DNA of 28,612 nucleotides from assembly GCA_934229275.1 (NCBI GenBank), contig CAKQDN010000025.1, positions 1 to 28,612 on the forward strand. Direction: 5' to 3'. The translations under genes were made by a program, and so were the position numbers. Positions 1 through 7,398 of the stretch are shown here, one piece after another; position 1 is the stretch's first letter; the number at the start of each line of letters is the position of its first letter. The notes below the pieces were generated by a model. It searched no databases. It worked only from the letters and a program-made list of their open reading frames with translations, and was not told the DNA's origin. The stretch comes from an uncultured Clostridia bacterium. GTDB lineage: Bacteria; Bacillota; Clostridia; Christensenellales; Pumilibacteraceae.

Positions 1-1
1 A

Positions 2-40
2 GGCACGCTCGGAATCCTGTACATCAACGACGGCGAATAA
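2..40 (+). CDS. C-terminal end of an unidentified protein (partial)
   Basis: An open frame enters from the left edge and ends at a TAA (38-40). The visible residues are GTLGILYINDGE. A rho-independent terminator follows within 40 bases, as expected for a real gene end. Twelve residues are too few to assign a family. Confidence 0.4.
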   Translation, partial: GTLGILYINDGE

Positions 41-76
41 TCGGCAAATAGTTTTGCTTTAATCGTAAACCGAAAA

Positions 77-116
77 ATCGGCGCTCCCGAAAACGCTTGC
101 GCCGGTTTTATTTTTC
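77..116 (+). terminator. Rho-independent terminator
   Basis: An 8-bp stem (77-84 pairs with 99-106, CGGCGC against GCGCCG plus flanking A-T and one G-U pair) is followed by a T-rich run (TTTATTTTT). It separates the upstream partial gene from the tilS promoter. The stretch from 117 to 204 holds nothing else I recognise. Confidence 0.75.
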
Positions 117-204
117 GCCCGACCGAGATGCGTACGAAGGAACGGAAAAAACTGTAAAAAGCCGCTTTTAAAAGGCAAAAAAGAGCGAAACGCAGCCATT
201 CCGC

Positions 205-233
205 TTGACAAATGTGGATAACTTTTTTATAAT
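205..233 (+). promoter_or_regulatory. Consensus sigma-A promoter of the tilS-dnaA operon
   Basis: TTGACA (205-210), a 17-base spacer and TATAAT (228-233) match the vegetative consensus at all 12 positions. The expected transcription start, about 7 bases past the -10, is at or next to base 240. That is also the first base of the tilS GTG codon, so the transcript may have no leader. No other promoter or terminator is evident before the end of dnaA. Confidence 0.9.
213..221 (-). promoter_or_regulatory. Perfect DnaA box inside the promoter spacer
   Basis: The + strand reads TGTGGATAA, the exact reverse complement of the DnaA box TTATCCACA. It lies wholly between the -35 and -10 hexamers, so bound DnaA should exclude RNA polymerase. 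The operon driven by this promoter ends with dnaA, which suggests autorepression. No second perfect box was noticed in the intergenic regions, so this does not look like an origin cluster. Confidence 0.75.
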
Positions 234-239
234 AGAAAG

Positions 240-1568
240 GTGACTGATTCCGATAAAACAGAGAGCGCGGTTTTATCCGCGATCGAAAGATTTTGCCCCG
301 AAGGATCCGTCCTTGCGGTGGGGCTGAGCGGCGGAGAGGATTCGATGTGCCTTATCTCCGTTCTTTTGCGCGTTTACGACAAAAATCTTATAAAAGCCGT
401 ACACGTTCAGCACGGAATACGCGGCGAAAGTTCGCTTTCCGACGCCGAATTCGTCGGGAATTTCTGCCGTCAAAACGGAATAGAACTTTATAGGTTCGAC
501 GCCGACGTTCCCTCGCTTGCCGAAAAGAGCGGTTTAAGCGTCGAAAGCGCGGCAAGAGAGTACCGTAAAAGCGTTTATAAGCGCATACTCGACGAGAAAA
601 AAGCCGATTTCGTTCTCCTCGCGCATCACCTTCTCGATCAGGCGGAAAGCGTGTACATGCACGTTTTCAGAGGCTCGGGAACAAACGGTCTGCGCGGCAT
701 GAACGAGTGCGACGGCAGAATAATCCGTCCGCTTTTGTCGGTCGGAAAAGCCGAGATTTCAAGTTACGTCATTAGTCATAATATCGCTTTTTGCGTGGAC
801 GAAACCAACGCGGACACCGCTTATAACCGTAATTTCATAAGGAAAAAGGTTATTCCGCTTATAAACGAGCGGTACGACGCGGTCGGAGCGGCGCAAAAAC
901 TGTCGGCTCTTTCCCGAATCGACGACGATTTCATTTCGTCTATGATAGACGACGGTCGCTTTACGACTAAAGAGAGCGGTTGCTCGTTCCCCGTCGATTG
1001 CCTTAATCTTCACTACGCGCTCTCGTCGAGATACGTTATGTGCGCCATGAAAAAGGCAGGACTTACTGCAGACGTCGAAAAAAAACACGTCGACGCCGTT
1101 ATAGGGCTTAAAGATAAGCAAAACGGCAAAAAAATCGCGCTTCCGTGCGGCTACGAAGCGGCAAGAGAATACGACGTCGTAACCGTTTACAAAACGGAAA
1201 AAACCGCAGCCGACTGCATCCCGTACGCCGAGGGAATAACCGCGTTCGGACAAGGCTACGTTTCCGTTCTGCCTGCCGAAAAAGAATTCGGGCGAGGAAT
1301 AACCGTGTTCGACGGCGATAAAGTGCCTTCTACTGCCGTAATCCGCACGAGAAGAGAGGGCGACGTGTTCGAGCCTTACGGCGGCGGAACAAAAAAACTT
1401 AAAGAATACCTGATCGATCGGAAAATTCCCTCGCGTATCCGCGACGACCTCGCGCTTATCGCGGACGGAAAAAATGTGCTAGTCATCGCAGACCTGCAAA
1501 TATCCGATCGTGTAAAAATAACCGAAAAAACGCAAAACGTAATCAAAATCACATACGAGAAGGAGTAA
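240..1568 (+). CDS. tilS: tRNA(Ile)-lysidine synthetase TilS
   Basis: TilS uses ATP and lysine to convert C34 of tRNA-Ile (anticodon CAU) to lysidine, so the tRNA reads AUA codons. The N-terminal PP-loop motif SGGEDS is near residue 30. It is followed by the family HVQHGIRG segment and LAHHLLDQAES, matching HHxxDQxE. The C-terminal TilS domain has RREGDVFEPYG near residue 370. At 442 residues the length is normal. The GTG start at 240 is the only in-frame start leaving enough residues before the PP loop. The SD-like AAAGGTGA overlaps this codon instead of preceding it, and the predicted transcription start coincides with it. First gene of an operon; hpt follows after 4 bases. Confidence 0.95.
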   Translation: MTDSDKTESAVLSAIERFCPEGSVLAVGLSGGEDSMCLISVLLRVYDKNLIKAVHVQHGIRGESSLSDAEFVGNFCRQNGIELYRFDADVPSLAEKSGLSVESAAREYRKSVYKRILDEKKADFVLLAHHLLDQAESVYMHVFRGSGTNGLRGMNECDGRIIRPLLSVGKAEISSYVISHNIAFCVDETNADTAYNRNFIRKKVIPLINERYDAVGAAQKLSALSRIDDDFISSMIDDGRFTTKESGCSFPVDCLNLHYALSSRYVMCAMKKAGLTADVEKKHVDAVIGLKDKQNGKKIALPCGYEAAREYDVVTVYKTEKTAADCIPYAEGITAFGQGYVSVLPAEKEFGRGITVFDGDKVPSTAVIRTRREGDVFEPYGGGTKKLKEYLIDRKIPSRIRDDLALIADGKNVLVIADLQISDRVKITEKTQNVIKITYEKE

Positions 1569-1572
1569 AATA

Positions 1573-2103
1573 ATGCAACTTAAGACAAACGTGCTTTATT
1601 CGCGCGAAACACTGGAAAAAAGAATTGCCGAACTCGGAAAAGAAATAAAGCAGTCCTATCCCGCCGACGACAAGCCCATCATATGCCTTTGCGTGCTTCG
1701 CGGAGCGGTAATGTTCTACGCGGATTTAATGAAGGCGATCGACGACGAAAGAGTGGTGTTCGACTTTATCACGCTTTCCAGTTACGACTACACGACTACT
1801 ACCGGAAAAGTAAAACTCGTGCAGGATCTTCGCTGCGACGTTAAAGACGCGCATGTGCTTATCGTCGAGGATATAATCGACTCGGGCTACACGCTTCAGT
1901 ACCTTAAAAAATACTTTGCCGGAAAAGACGCAGCCGACGTCAAAGTCGCTACCCTTCTCGATAAACCCATGGCAAGAAAAGTGGATATAACGCCCGATTT
2001 CACCGCGTTCACGCTCGCCCGTCCGGCATTTATTATAGGCTACGGACTGGACCTCGATCAGAAATACCGCAATATCGACTGTATTCTGGAAGTAGTGGAG
2101 TAA
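1573..2103 (+). CDS. hpt: Hypoxanthine phosphoribosyltransferase
   Basis: This purine-salvage enzyme transfers phosphoribose from PRPP to hypoxanthine or guanine in the cytoplasm. The PRPP-binding motif VEDIIDSGYTL is near residue 100. The family segments LRGAVMFYADL (near 43) and FIIGYGLDLDQKYRN (near 153) are intact, and 176 residues is the usual size. An AAGGAG at the end of tilS lies 7 bases before the ATG. The tilS-hpt pair is widespread in Firmicutes, where ftsH often follows; here a tRNA methyltransferase gene follows instead, overlapping by one base (TAATG). Confidence 0.96.
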   Translation: MQLKTNVLYSRETLEKRIAELGKEIKQSYPADDKPIICLCVLRGAVMFYADLMKAIDDERVVFDFITLSSYDYTTTTGKVKLVQDLRCDVKDAHVLIVEDIIDSGYTLQYLKKYFAGKDAADVKVATLLDKPMARKVDITPDFTAFTLARPAFIIGYGLDLDQKYRNIDCILEVVE

Positions 2104-2804
2104 TGAACCTCGATCGGTTGGTTCACGAAAACGAACGCCTCGACGATCTGCAGGTCAACGGCTTGAAAATCATTCAGCGCCCCGACGTGTTCCGCTTCGG
2201 TTGCGACGCCGTCGAACTTGCCGATTTCGTGACCGGAACTCAAAGCGACTATGCCTGCGATCTCGGAAGCGGCAGCGGAATAATCGCCATATTGCTTGCC
2301 GGAAAAAAAGGAATAAAAACCACGGCGGTCGAAATTCAGCCGGTAATGGCGGAAATGTCGTGTCGCAGCGTTCTGTATAACTCGCTCGGCGACAAAATCG
2401 AAGTGGTAAACGCACCCATGCAGACTTTTCCAACGCCCGACCGCATCGGGAAATACTCGATAGTCGTGTGCAATCCGCCCTATCGCAAAGCAGGCAGCGG
2501 AGAAAAGCAGAAAACCGACTCGGTTGCGCTTGCACGCCACGAAATAGCGGTAACGTTCGAAGAAGTCGCCGTCGTCGCGTCGAAACTGTTGAAGCAGGGC
2601 GGCGCGTTCTACACGGTCAATCAGACCGAGCGGCTTGCGGAAGTTATGTGTTTGTGTCGCAGTCATCGGCTCGAACCCAAAATATTGCAGATTTTAACGC
2701 CGTCACAGGGTAAAAAACCGCACTTGTTTTTGCTTAAATGCGTAATGGACGGCAAATCGGGCTTATCGGTGCTGCCCGAAAGAGTAGTCCGCACCGAAGT
2801 TTAA
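2103..2804 (+). CDS. trmN6: tRNA1(Val) (adenine-37-N6)-methyltransferase-like protein
   Basis: A Rossmann-fold SAM-dependent methyltransferase of the TrmN6/YfiC/YabB family, which in E. coli methylates A37 of tRNA-Val. Motif I is CDLGSGSGIIAILLAG (about 52-67). The catalytic NPPY typical of N6-adenine methyltransferases is at 124-127. The N-terminal segment RPDVFRFGCDAVELADF is typical of the YabB group. At 233 residues it has normal length. The start overlaps the hpt stop, so translation is probably coupled. The family is clear; the exact target base is inferred from homologues. Confidence 0.88.
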   Translation: MNLDRLVHENERLDDLQVNGLKIIQRPDVFRFGCDAVELADFVTGTQSDYACDLGSGSGIIAILLAGKKGIKTTAVEIQPVMAEMSCRSVLYNSLGDKIEVVNAPMQTFPTPDRIGKYSIVVCNPPYRKAGSGEKQKTDSVALARHEIAVTFEEVAVVASKLLKQGGAFYTVNQTERLAEVMCLCRSHRLEPKILQILTPSQGKKPHLFLLKCVMDGKSGLSVLPERVVRTEV

Positions 2805-2816
2805 CGGGAGGTAACT

Positions 2817-3629
2817 TTGGGTATGTTATATATAGTCGCGACGCCGATAGGAAACGCCGACGAAATAACGTTCCGCGCGGTGGAAACGCTCAAAACCGCC
2901 GACGTGATTCTTTGCGAAGACACGCGGCACAGCAGACCGCTTTTGTCGCGCTACGGCGTGGAAAAACCGCTTATAAGTTACCAGAAATTCAACGAGCGGT
3001 CGCGCTGCGGCGAAATACTCGATAGGCTCTTTAAGGGCGAAAACGTCGCCGTTATATCCGACGCCGGCATGCCCACCGTTTCCGACCCCGGTCACGTCCT
3101 TATCGACGAAGTAATAGAGAGGGGGCTTGACTACACGGTAGTAAGCGGACCTTGCGCCGCTATAAACGCGCTCGTTCTCAGCGGACTGTCCACCGAAAAA
3201 TTTCTGTTCATCGGCTTTCTGCCGGAGAAAAAAGCCGACCGCGACAGAGTTATGGACAAATACCGCGACGTGGACGCGACGCTAATATTTTATCTGCCGC
3301 TGTCCGATGCCGACGAAATCTTAAAATATCTTTACGGCGCGCTCGGCGACAGAAAATGCTCTCTCGCACGCGAAATGACCAAAAAATTCGAACAGGTCGT
3401 TCGCGGAACGCTCGGCAATCTGCCCGAATTTACGCATAAAGGCGAATTCGTGCTGGTGGTAGAGGGCGAAAAAGAGCAGAACAAGGAACTCAATTCGCTG
3501 TCGGTTGCCGAACATATCGACTTTTACTTGAAAGGCGGCGTCGACAAAAAGGAAGCAATAAAAAAAGTCGCGCGCGATCGCGGCGTGGCAAAATCGGAAA
3601 TTTACGCCGAAACGATCGGCAAAAAGTGA
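2817..3629 (+). CDS. rsmI: 16S rRNA (cytidine-1402-2'-O)-methyltransferase RsmI
   Basis: RsmI 2'-O-methylates C1402 in the decoding centre of 16S rRNA. It belongs to the tetrapyrrole methylase (SpoU-independent) fold. The start LYIVATPIGN, then CEDTRHSRPLL and SDAGMPTVSDPG, are the family signatures in order. A C-terminal helix-turn-helix-like segment (KKEAIKKVARDRGV) completes the protein. SD GGGAGG (2806-2811) is 5 bases from TTG 2817 and 11 from ATG 2823. I chose the TTG on spacing and because relatives have a few residues before LYxVATP; ATG 2823 is possible. DnaA follows within 8 bases. Confidence 0.95.
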   Translation: MGMLYIVATPIGNADEITFRAVETLKTADVILCEDTRHSRPLLSRYGVEKPLISYQKFNERSRCGEILDRLFKGENVAVISDAGMPTVSDPGHVLIDEVIERGLDYTVVSGPCAAINALVLSGLSTEKFLFIGFLPEKKADRDRVMDKYRDVDATLIFYLPLSDADEILKYLYGALGDRKCSLAREMTKKFEQVVRGTLGNLPEFTHKGEFVLVVEGEKEQNKELNSLSVAEHIDFYLKGGVDKKEAIKKVARDRGVAKSEIYAETIGKK

Positions 3630-3636
3630 GGTGCGT

Positions 3637-4989
3637 ATGGAAACCGCTAAAAAATTATGGAGAGATGCGTTGGCAGTGCTCGAAACCGAGGCAACGGCGT
3701 TGTATTTTGACGTGTGGTTGCGCCCTCTCGAAGCCGTAGACATAGAAGGCGACAAACTCATACTGATTGCGCCTACGACTCAGAACGTCAACGCAATCAA
3801 CAGTATGTTGCGCCCTCTCGTGTGCGAAGTGCTGCACAGACTCAATCCGCTTATAACCGACATCGAAATGCGCGTTCCGAAAAGAGAAGGAAGCGAACAA
3901 ACCGTTCTCATAGAGCCTGAACCAGAAGCAGAACCGCAAACCAAAATCAGTATGAGTTTCGACAGTTGCTTTATAAATCCGCGCTACACGTTCGAAAATT
4001 TCGTCGTCGGCAAATGCAATCAACTGGTCGTCGCAGCCGCAAAAGCGGTCGTGATGACGCCCGGGACGCTTTATAATCCGCTGTTCATTTACGGCGGAGT
4101 GGGACTGGGTAAAACGCACATAATGCACGCGATCGGCAACGCGATAAGGAAAAACGACTCGTCGCTTAAAGTCGTGTACATATCCAGCGAAAAATTCGTA
4201 AACGAGTTCATCGACGCGATAAGAGTGAGCGGAGGCGCCGCCGAATTCCGCGAAAAATATCGCAGCGCCGACGTTCTGATGATCGACGATATTCAGTTTA
4301 TTTCCAAAAAAGTGGGAACGCAGGAAGAACTTTTCCACACGTTCAACGACCTTTGTCAGGCGAACAAGCAACTCATTTTCGCTTCCGACCGCGCGCCCAA
4401 GGAAATTCCCGATATAGAGGACAGACTTCGTTCCCGTTTCGAATGGGGTCTTATCGCAGATATTCAGCCGCCGGATCTCGAAACCCGTATCGCCATACTT
4501 CAAAAAAAGGCGCAGGCGGAAAAGCAGAACGTTCCGCCCGAAGTGCTTAACTTCATGGCGGCTCGCATCGACAACAACATCCGCGAAATGGAGAGCATGC
4601 TCAATAAAGTTATCCTGCTCGCCAAACTGTACGACAAGCCCATTACGCTCGAACTCGCTCAGGAAACGTTTAAAGACTACAATCAGCCCAGCGAGGAAAT
4701 CGTGGGCGCGGACGACATAATCGACAACACCTGCCGCTATTTCGGAATAAGCAGAGAGGACCTTCTCGGCAAAAAACGCGACAAAAAAATAGTCGAACCA
4801 CGCCAGATATGCATCTATCTCATATCCGAAATGCTTCCTCTGCCGCTCACTTCCATCGGCGGAATCATGGGCGGACGCGATCACACGACCATCATGCACG
4901 CGAAAAACAAAATCGCGCTCGCGGTCGGCAAGGAAGAACGCTACCGCATCGCCGTTCACGACATCCGCGACATGGTGTACAAAAAGTAA
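3637..4989 (+). CDS. dnaA: Chromosomal replication initiator DnaA
   Basis: DnaA binds DnaA boxes and, in its ATP form, melts the origin and loads the helicase. All domains are present. Domain I (1-80) has the W..L..LE and F..W..PL pattern. A short acidic linker follows (about 90-105). Domain III has Walker A GGVGLGKTH near 155, Walker B VLMIDDIQF near 215, sensor 1 FASDRAPKEI, arginine-finger box RLRSRFEWGL and sensor 2 NNIREMESMLNK. Domain IV contains GGRDHTTIMHAKNKI, which contacts the box. GAGGTG lies just before ATG 3637; an in-frame GTG at 3631 is less likely. It is last in the tilS operon and has no dnaN, recF or gyrB after it, which is unusual. It may be the only initiator or a second copy. 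Confidence 0.96.
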   Translation: METAKKLWRDALAVLETEATALYFDVWLRPLEAVDIEGDKLILIAPTTQNVNAINSMLRPLVCEVLHRLNPLITDIEMRVPKREGSEQTVLIEPEPEAEPQTKISMSFDSCFINPRYTFENFVVGKCNQLVVAAAKAVVMTPGTLYNPLFIYGGVGLGKTHIMHAIGNAIRKNDSSLKVVYISSEKFVNEFIDAIRVSGGAAEFREKYRSADVLMIDDIQFISKKVGTQEELFHTFNDLCQANKQLIFASDRAPKEIPDIEDRLRSRFEWGLIADIQPPDLETRIAILQKKAQAEKQNVPPEVLNFMAARIDNNIREMESMLNKVILLAKLYDKPITLELAQETFKDYNQPSEEIVGADDIIDNTCRYFGISREDLLGKKRDKKIVEPRQICIYLISEMLPLPLTSIGGIMGGRDHTTIMHAKNKIALAVGKEERYRIAVHDIRDMVYKK

Positions 4990-5025
4990 GAATGGTCTTG
5001 CTTTCAATAAAACCGGAATAAAATT

Positions 5026-5063
5026 AAAAGCCGTACGGTAAGACTCTCCGCGCGGTTTTTTTA
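5026..5063. terminator. Bidirectional terminator between dnaA and the convergent csd-like gene
   Basis: Bases 5028-5038 pair with 5048-5058 (11 positions, one A-C mismatch and two G-U pairs) around a 9-base loop. A run of seven T follows on the + strand. On the minus strand the same hairpin is followed by CTTTTAATTTTATT, so it can serve both converging genes. Confidence 0.75.
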
Positions 5064-5087
5064 ACGCAAAATGCGCGATTTATAGGA

Positions 5088-6236
5088 CTAATAGCCTTGT
5101 TTTTTGCTTTTCAAAATCTCGCCGATTGCATTAGCGAAAGCGTCGACTTCGTCCTCCGTGTTCGAAAACGACAGCGACGCGCGCACGATTCCGCGCTGTT
5201 CGGTGCCGAATGCCTTATGAATAAGCGGAGCGCAGTGCAAACCGCTTCGCACGCAAATCGTATACTTTTCCGACAGAATTTCCGCAACGTCGTCCGACTG
5301 CATGCCCGCGAGGTTAAACGCAACGATGCCCGACGGCGAATAATCGCGCGAATACAGCCGTACTCCGGGCAGATTTTTAAGCGATTCGGTCAGTCGCGCG
5401 GTAAGGGAGGAAAGTTTTTTGCGTCTTACAGCGAAGTCGCGGTTGCAAATATCGGCGGCTCGCGCCATTGCCGCGATTCCCGGAAGATTGAGAGTGCCGG
5501 CTTCAAGCCCCTCGGGATAATCGGGCGGCTGAATAAGGCTGAGCGATCGTGTTCCCGTTCCGCCGAAAATAATCGGCGTGAGCGACGCCCTCTCGCTTAA
5601 AATAAGAGCGCCCGAGCCGGGTAAGCCGTGCAGCCCCTTATGCGAAGGAGCGGCGAGCATGTCGATCGCGCACTCTTTGGCGTTAAGCGGAATATGCCCT
5701 GCGCTCTGAGCGGCGTCAACGAGGAAAAGTATGCCCTTTTTTCGGCAGATTTCGCCCGTTTCCGCAATCGGATTGACCGCTCCCGTAACGTTCGATACAT
5801 GCGTCATCGCAACCATTGCCGTGGTCGGACGAACGGCGGAAAGCACGTCGGACGCGCTTATATTGCCGTTTTCGTTCGGCGGAATAACGGTAAGCGATAT
5901 TATGCCGCGCCTTTTAAGTTCGAACAGAGGGCGCAGGACGGCGTTGTGTTCGAGCGCGGTGGTAATCACATGCTTGCCGATAAGATTGCTCCCCATAACC
6001 GCAAGATTGACGGAATGAGTGCAGCCGCTCGTGAAAATAACGCGCGAAGGGTCGTCGCAGCCGAAAAAAGATGCGAGCGTTTTTCTTGCGCGGTACACGA
6101 GCGCCGAACCTTTAAGCGCCATGAAATGCGCAGATCTTCCGGGATTGACCGAAAGAAAGCGCACGGTATTCAATGCGGCTTCTATAACCTCGGGCGGCTT
6201 AAAAAACGAGGTCGCCGCGTTATCGAAATAAATCAA
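5088..6236 (-). CDS. Cysteine desulfurase family protein (class V aminotransferase)
   Basis: A PLP enzyme of the NifS/SufS-like class, predicted to release sulfur (or selenium) from cysteine or selenocysteine. Starting at the TTG, it begins LIYFDNAATS, the typical N-terminus. The PLP lysine is in APSHKGLHG (near 200). The persulfide cysteine is in RSGLHCAP (near 335), followed by GTxxRGxVRAS. At 382 residues it has normal length. The minus strand has GGAAGGTG 7 bases before TTG 6236; a longer frame to 6299 would add a tyrosine-rich tail unlike the family, so I rejected it. It is divergent from a DUF3343 gene, a pairing that suggests sulfur or selenium handling. The cellular acceptor is unknown. 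Confidence 0.9.
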   Translation of the reverse strand: MIYFDNAATSFFKPPEVIEAALNTVRFLSVNPGRSAHFMALKGSALVYRARKTLASFFGCDDPSRVIFTSGCTHSVNLAVMGSNLIGKHVITTALEHNAVLRPLFELKRRGIISLTVIPPNENGNISASDVLSAVRPTTAMVAMTHVSNVTGAVNPIAETGEICRKKGILFLVDAAQSAGHIPLNAKECAIDMLAAPSHKGLHGLPGSGALILSERASLTPIIFGGTGTRSLSLIQPPDYPEGLEAGTLNLPGIAAMARAADICNRDFAVRRKKLSSLTARLTESLKNLPGVRLYSRDYSPSGIVAFNLAGMQSDDVAEILSEKYTICVRSGLHCAPLIHKAFGTEQRGIVRASLSFSNTEDEVDAFANAIGEILKSKKQGY

Positions 6237-6264
6237 TGTTACACACCTTCCGTAGTAGTTCAGT

Positions 6265-6274
6265 ATTATATAAT
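6265..6274. promoter_or_regulatory. Overlapping divergent -10 elements
   Basis: The 10-base palindrome ATTATATAAT carries TATAAT on the + strand (6269-6274, towards the DUF3343 gene) and on the minus strand (6265-6270, towards the cysteine desulfurase gene). The -35 regions on both sides are weak. The two genes are probably transcribed divergently from this shared site. Confidence 0.6.
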
Positions 6275-6325
6275 ATGTATACGTTTTAACACGCGACATA
6301 ATAACGATGCACGGAGGAAAAAATT

Positions 6326-6592
6326 ATGGAAGTCTATTACGTTTTCGCCTTTTCCGAACGGACCGAAAGCATGAAGTTTTTCGAAAAACTGCGCAGGCGA
6401 GGAGTGTATTCGTCGCTCGTCAACACTCCGGGCGTAATATCGCTCGGGTGCGGACTGTCCGTGCGGCTTAACCGAAGCAATTTTTCCGCGGCATGCGCGC
6501 TTTTCACCCCGTCGGAATATCGCACGTTTCTCGGCGCGTACGAAATCACGAGAGACGGCGGCAGAAGCAGCGCGAGAAGAGTGCTGTACTGA
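6326..6592 (+). CDS. DUF3343 protein (putative Se/S carrier-like)
   Basis: A small 88-residue protein. The N-terminus MEVYYVFAFSERTESMKFF and the segment TPGVISLGCGLSVRL match the DUF3343 pattern, in which a conserved Cys-Gly follows a TPxxxS segment. Members of this family are annotated as putative selenium or sulfur carriers and often sit beside selenium or cysteine-desulfurase genes. The conserved cysteine (residue 42) would be the carrier site. A strong SD, CGGAGG, precedes the ATG. It is divergent from a cysteine desulfurase gene. The carrier role is an inference. Confidence 0.75.
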   Translation: MEVYYVFAFSERTESMKFFEKLRRRGVYSSLVNTPGVISLGCGLSVRLNRSNFSAACALFTPSEYRTFLGAYEITRDGGRSSARRVLY

Positions 6593-6645
6593 CGCTAAAA
6601 CCCGGGCGCGAACGCCGCTATTGCTCCGAAAAACCCGAAAAACGC

Positions 6646-6674
6646 TTTACCTTTTGCCGCAAATATGATAGAAT
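6646..6674 (+). promoter_or_regulatory. Probable promoter of nth
   Basis: TTTACC (6646-6651), a 17-base spacer and TAGAAT (6669-6674) resemble a sigma-A promoter. The GAGG ribosome-binding site of nth follows within about 10 bases. Confidence 0.5.
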
Positions 6675-6692
6675 ATATGCGGCGAGGTGTAT

Positions 6693-7322
6693 ATGCGCGA
6701 CATTGAATCACTTTTGAATAAATTGGACGAGTGCTATCCCGACGCGCACTGCGAACTCGAATTCGGATCAACGTGGCAACTGTTGGTTTCGGTAATTCTG
6801 TCCGCGCAGTGTACGGACAAGCGCGTAAACCAAATAACGCCACAACTTTTCGCCGAAGCAAGCACTCCGCAGGACTTTATCGATATTCCGCTCGAAAGAC
6901 TGGAACAACTAATCTACAGTTGCGGATTTTATCACAATAAGGCAAAAAACATAAAACTCGCCGCGCGCGACGTCGTGGAAAAATTCGGCGGCGTCGTTCC
7001 CGGGACCATAGACGAACTCATAACGCTGTCGGGCGTCGGAAGAAAGACCGCGAACGTGGTTTTCGCGGTGGGATTCGGCGGACAGGCTATGCCGGTGGAC
7101 ACTCATGTGTTCCGGCTCGCGCACAGACTGGGACTCAGTGACGGCAAAACGCCTGAAGCGGTCGAAAAGGACCTTCGCGCCGTGTTTTCCGAAAAGGACT
7201 ACACGAGAGCGCATCACCTGCTCATTTTCCACGGCAGATACACCTGTAAGTCGCGCAGCCCCGAGTGCGACAAATGTGCGGTAAAAGAATTCTGCACGCA
7301 TCCCGAGTTTCATCGCTCGTAA
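6693..7322 (+). CDS. nth: Endonuclease III (DNA glycosylase/AP lyase)
   Basis: Nth removes oxidised pyrimidines and cuts at the abasic site in base-excision repair. The helix-hairpin-helix LSGVGRKTANVVFAVGFG carries catalytic Lys118, and VDTHVFR carries catalytic Asp136. The C-terminal [4Fe-4S] motif has C185, C192, C195 and C201 in the classic C-x6-C-x2-C-x5-C spacing. At 209 residues it is standard. GAGG lies about 5 bases before ATG 6693; an in-frame GTG at 6687 overlaps the SD and is less likely. It has its own promoter and no obvious terminator before nfnA 76 bases later. Confidence 0.96.
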   Translation: MRDIESLLNKLDECYPDAHCELEFGSTWQLLVSVILSAQCTDKRVNQITPQLFAEASTPQDFIDIPLERLEQLIYSCGFYHNKAKNIKLAARDVVEKFGGVVPGTIDELITLSGVGRKTANVVFAVGFGGQAMPVDTHVFRLAHRLGLSDGKTPEAVEKDLRAVFSEKDYTRAHHLLIFHGRYTCKSRSPECDKCAVKEFCTHPEFHRS

Positions 7323-7398
7323 AATAATAACGGAACGGCAAAACGAACAAACTAATAAGTGCTTAAAGCGCACCGAAAAAGGAAACCGAAAAAGGAAT

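Noticed and set aside
195..245. A replication origin at the DnaA box
   Set aside because: Only one perfect box is seen, with no cluster, no AT-rich unwinding element and no dnaN nearby. A promoter operator explains it better.
3655..5007. A 450-residue open frame antisense to dnaA
   Set aside because: It lies entirely opposite a gene with all DnaA motifs. Its sequence is rich in F, V, R and H with no recognisable domain, as expected for a shadow frame.
6237..6299. A longer start for the cysteine desulfurase-family gene (ATG 6299)
   Set aside because: The extra 21 residues (tyrosine-rich) do not fit the family, and TTG 6236 has a good SD 7 bases upstream. The longer frame would also run through the divergent promoter.
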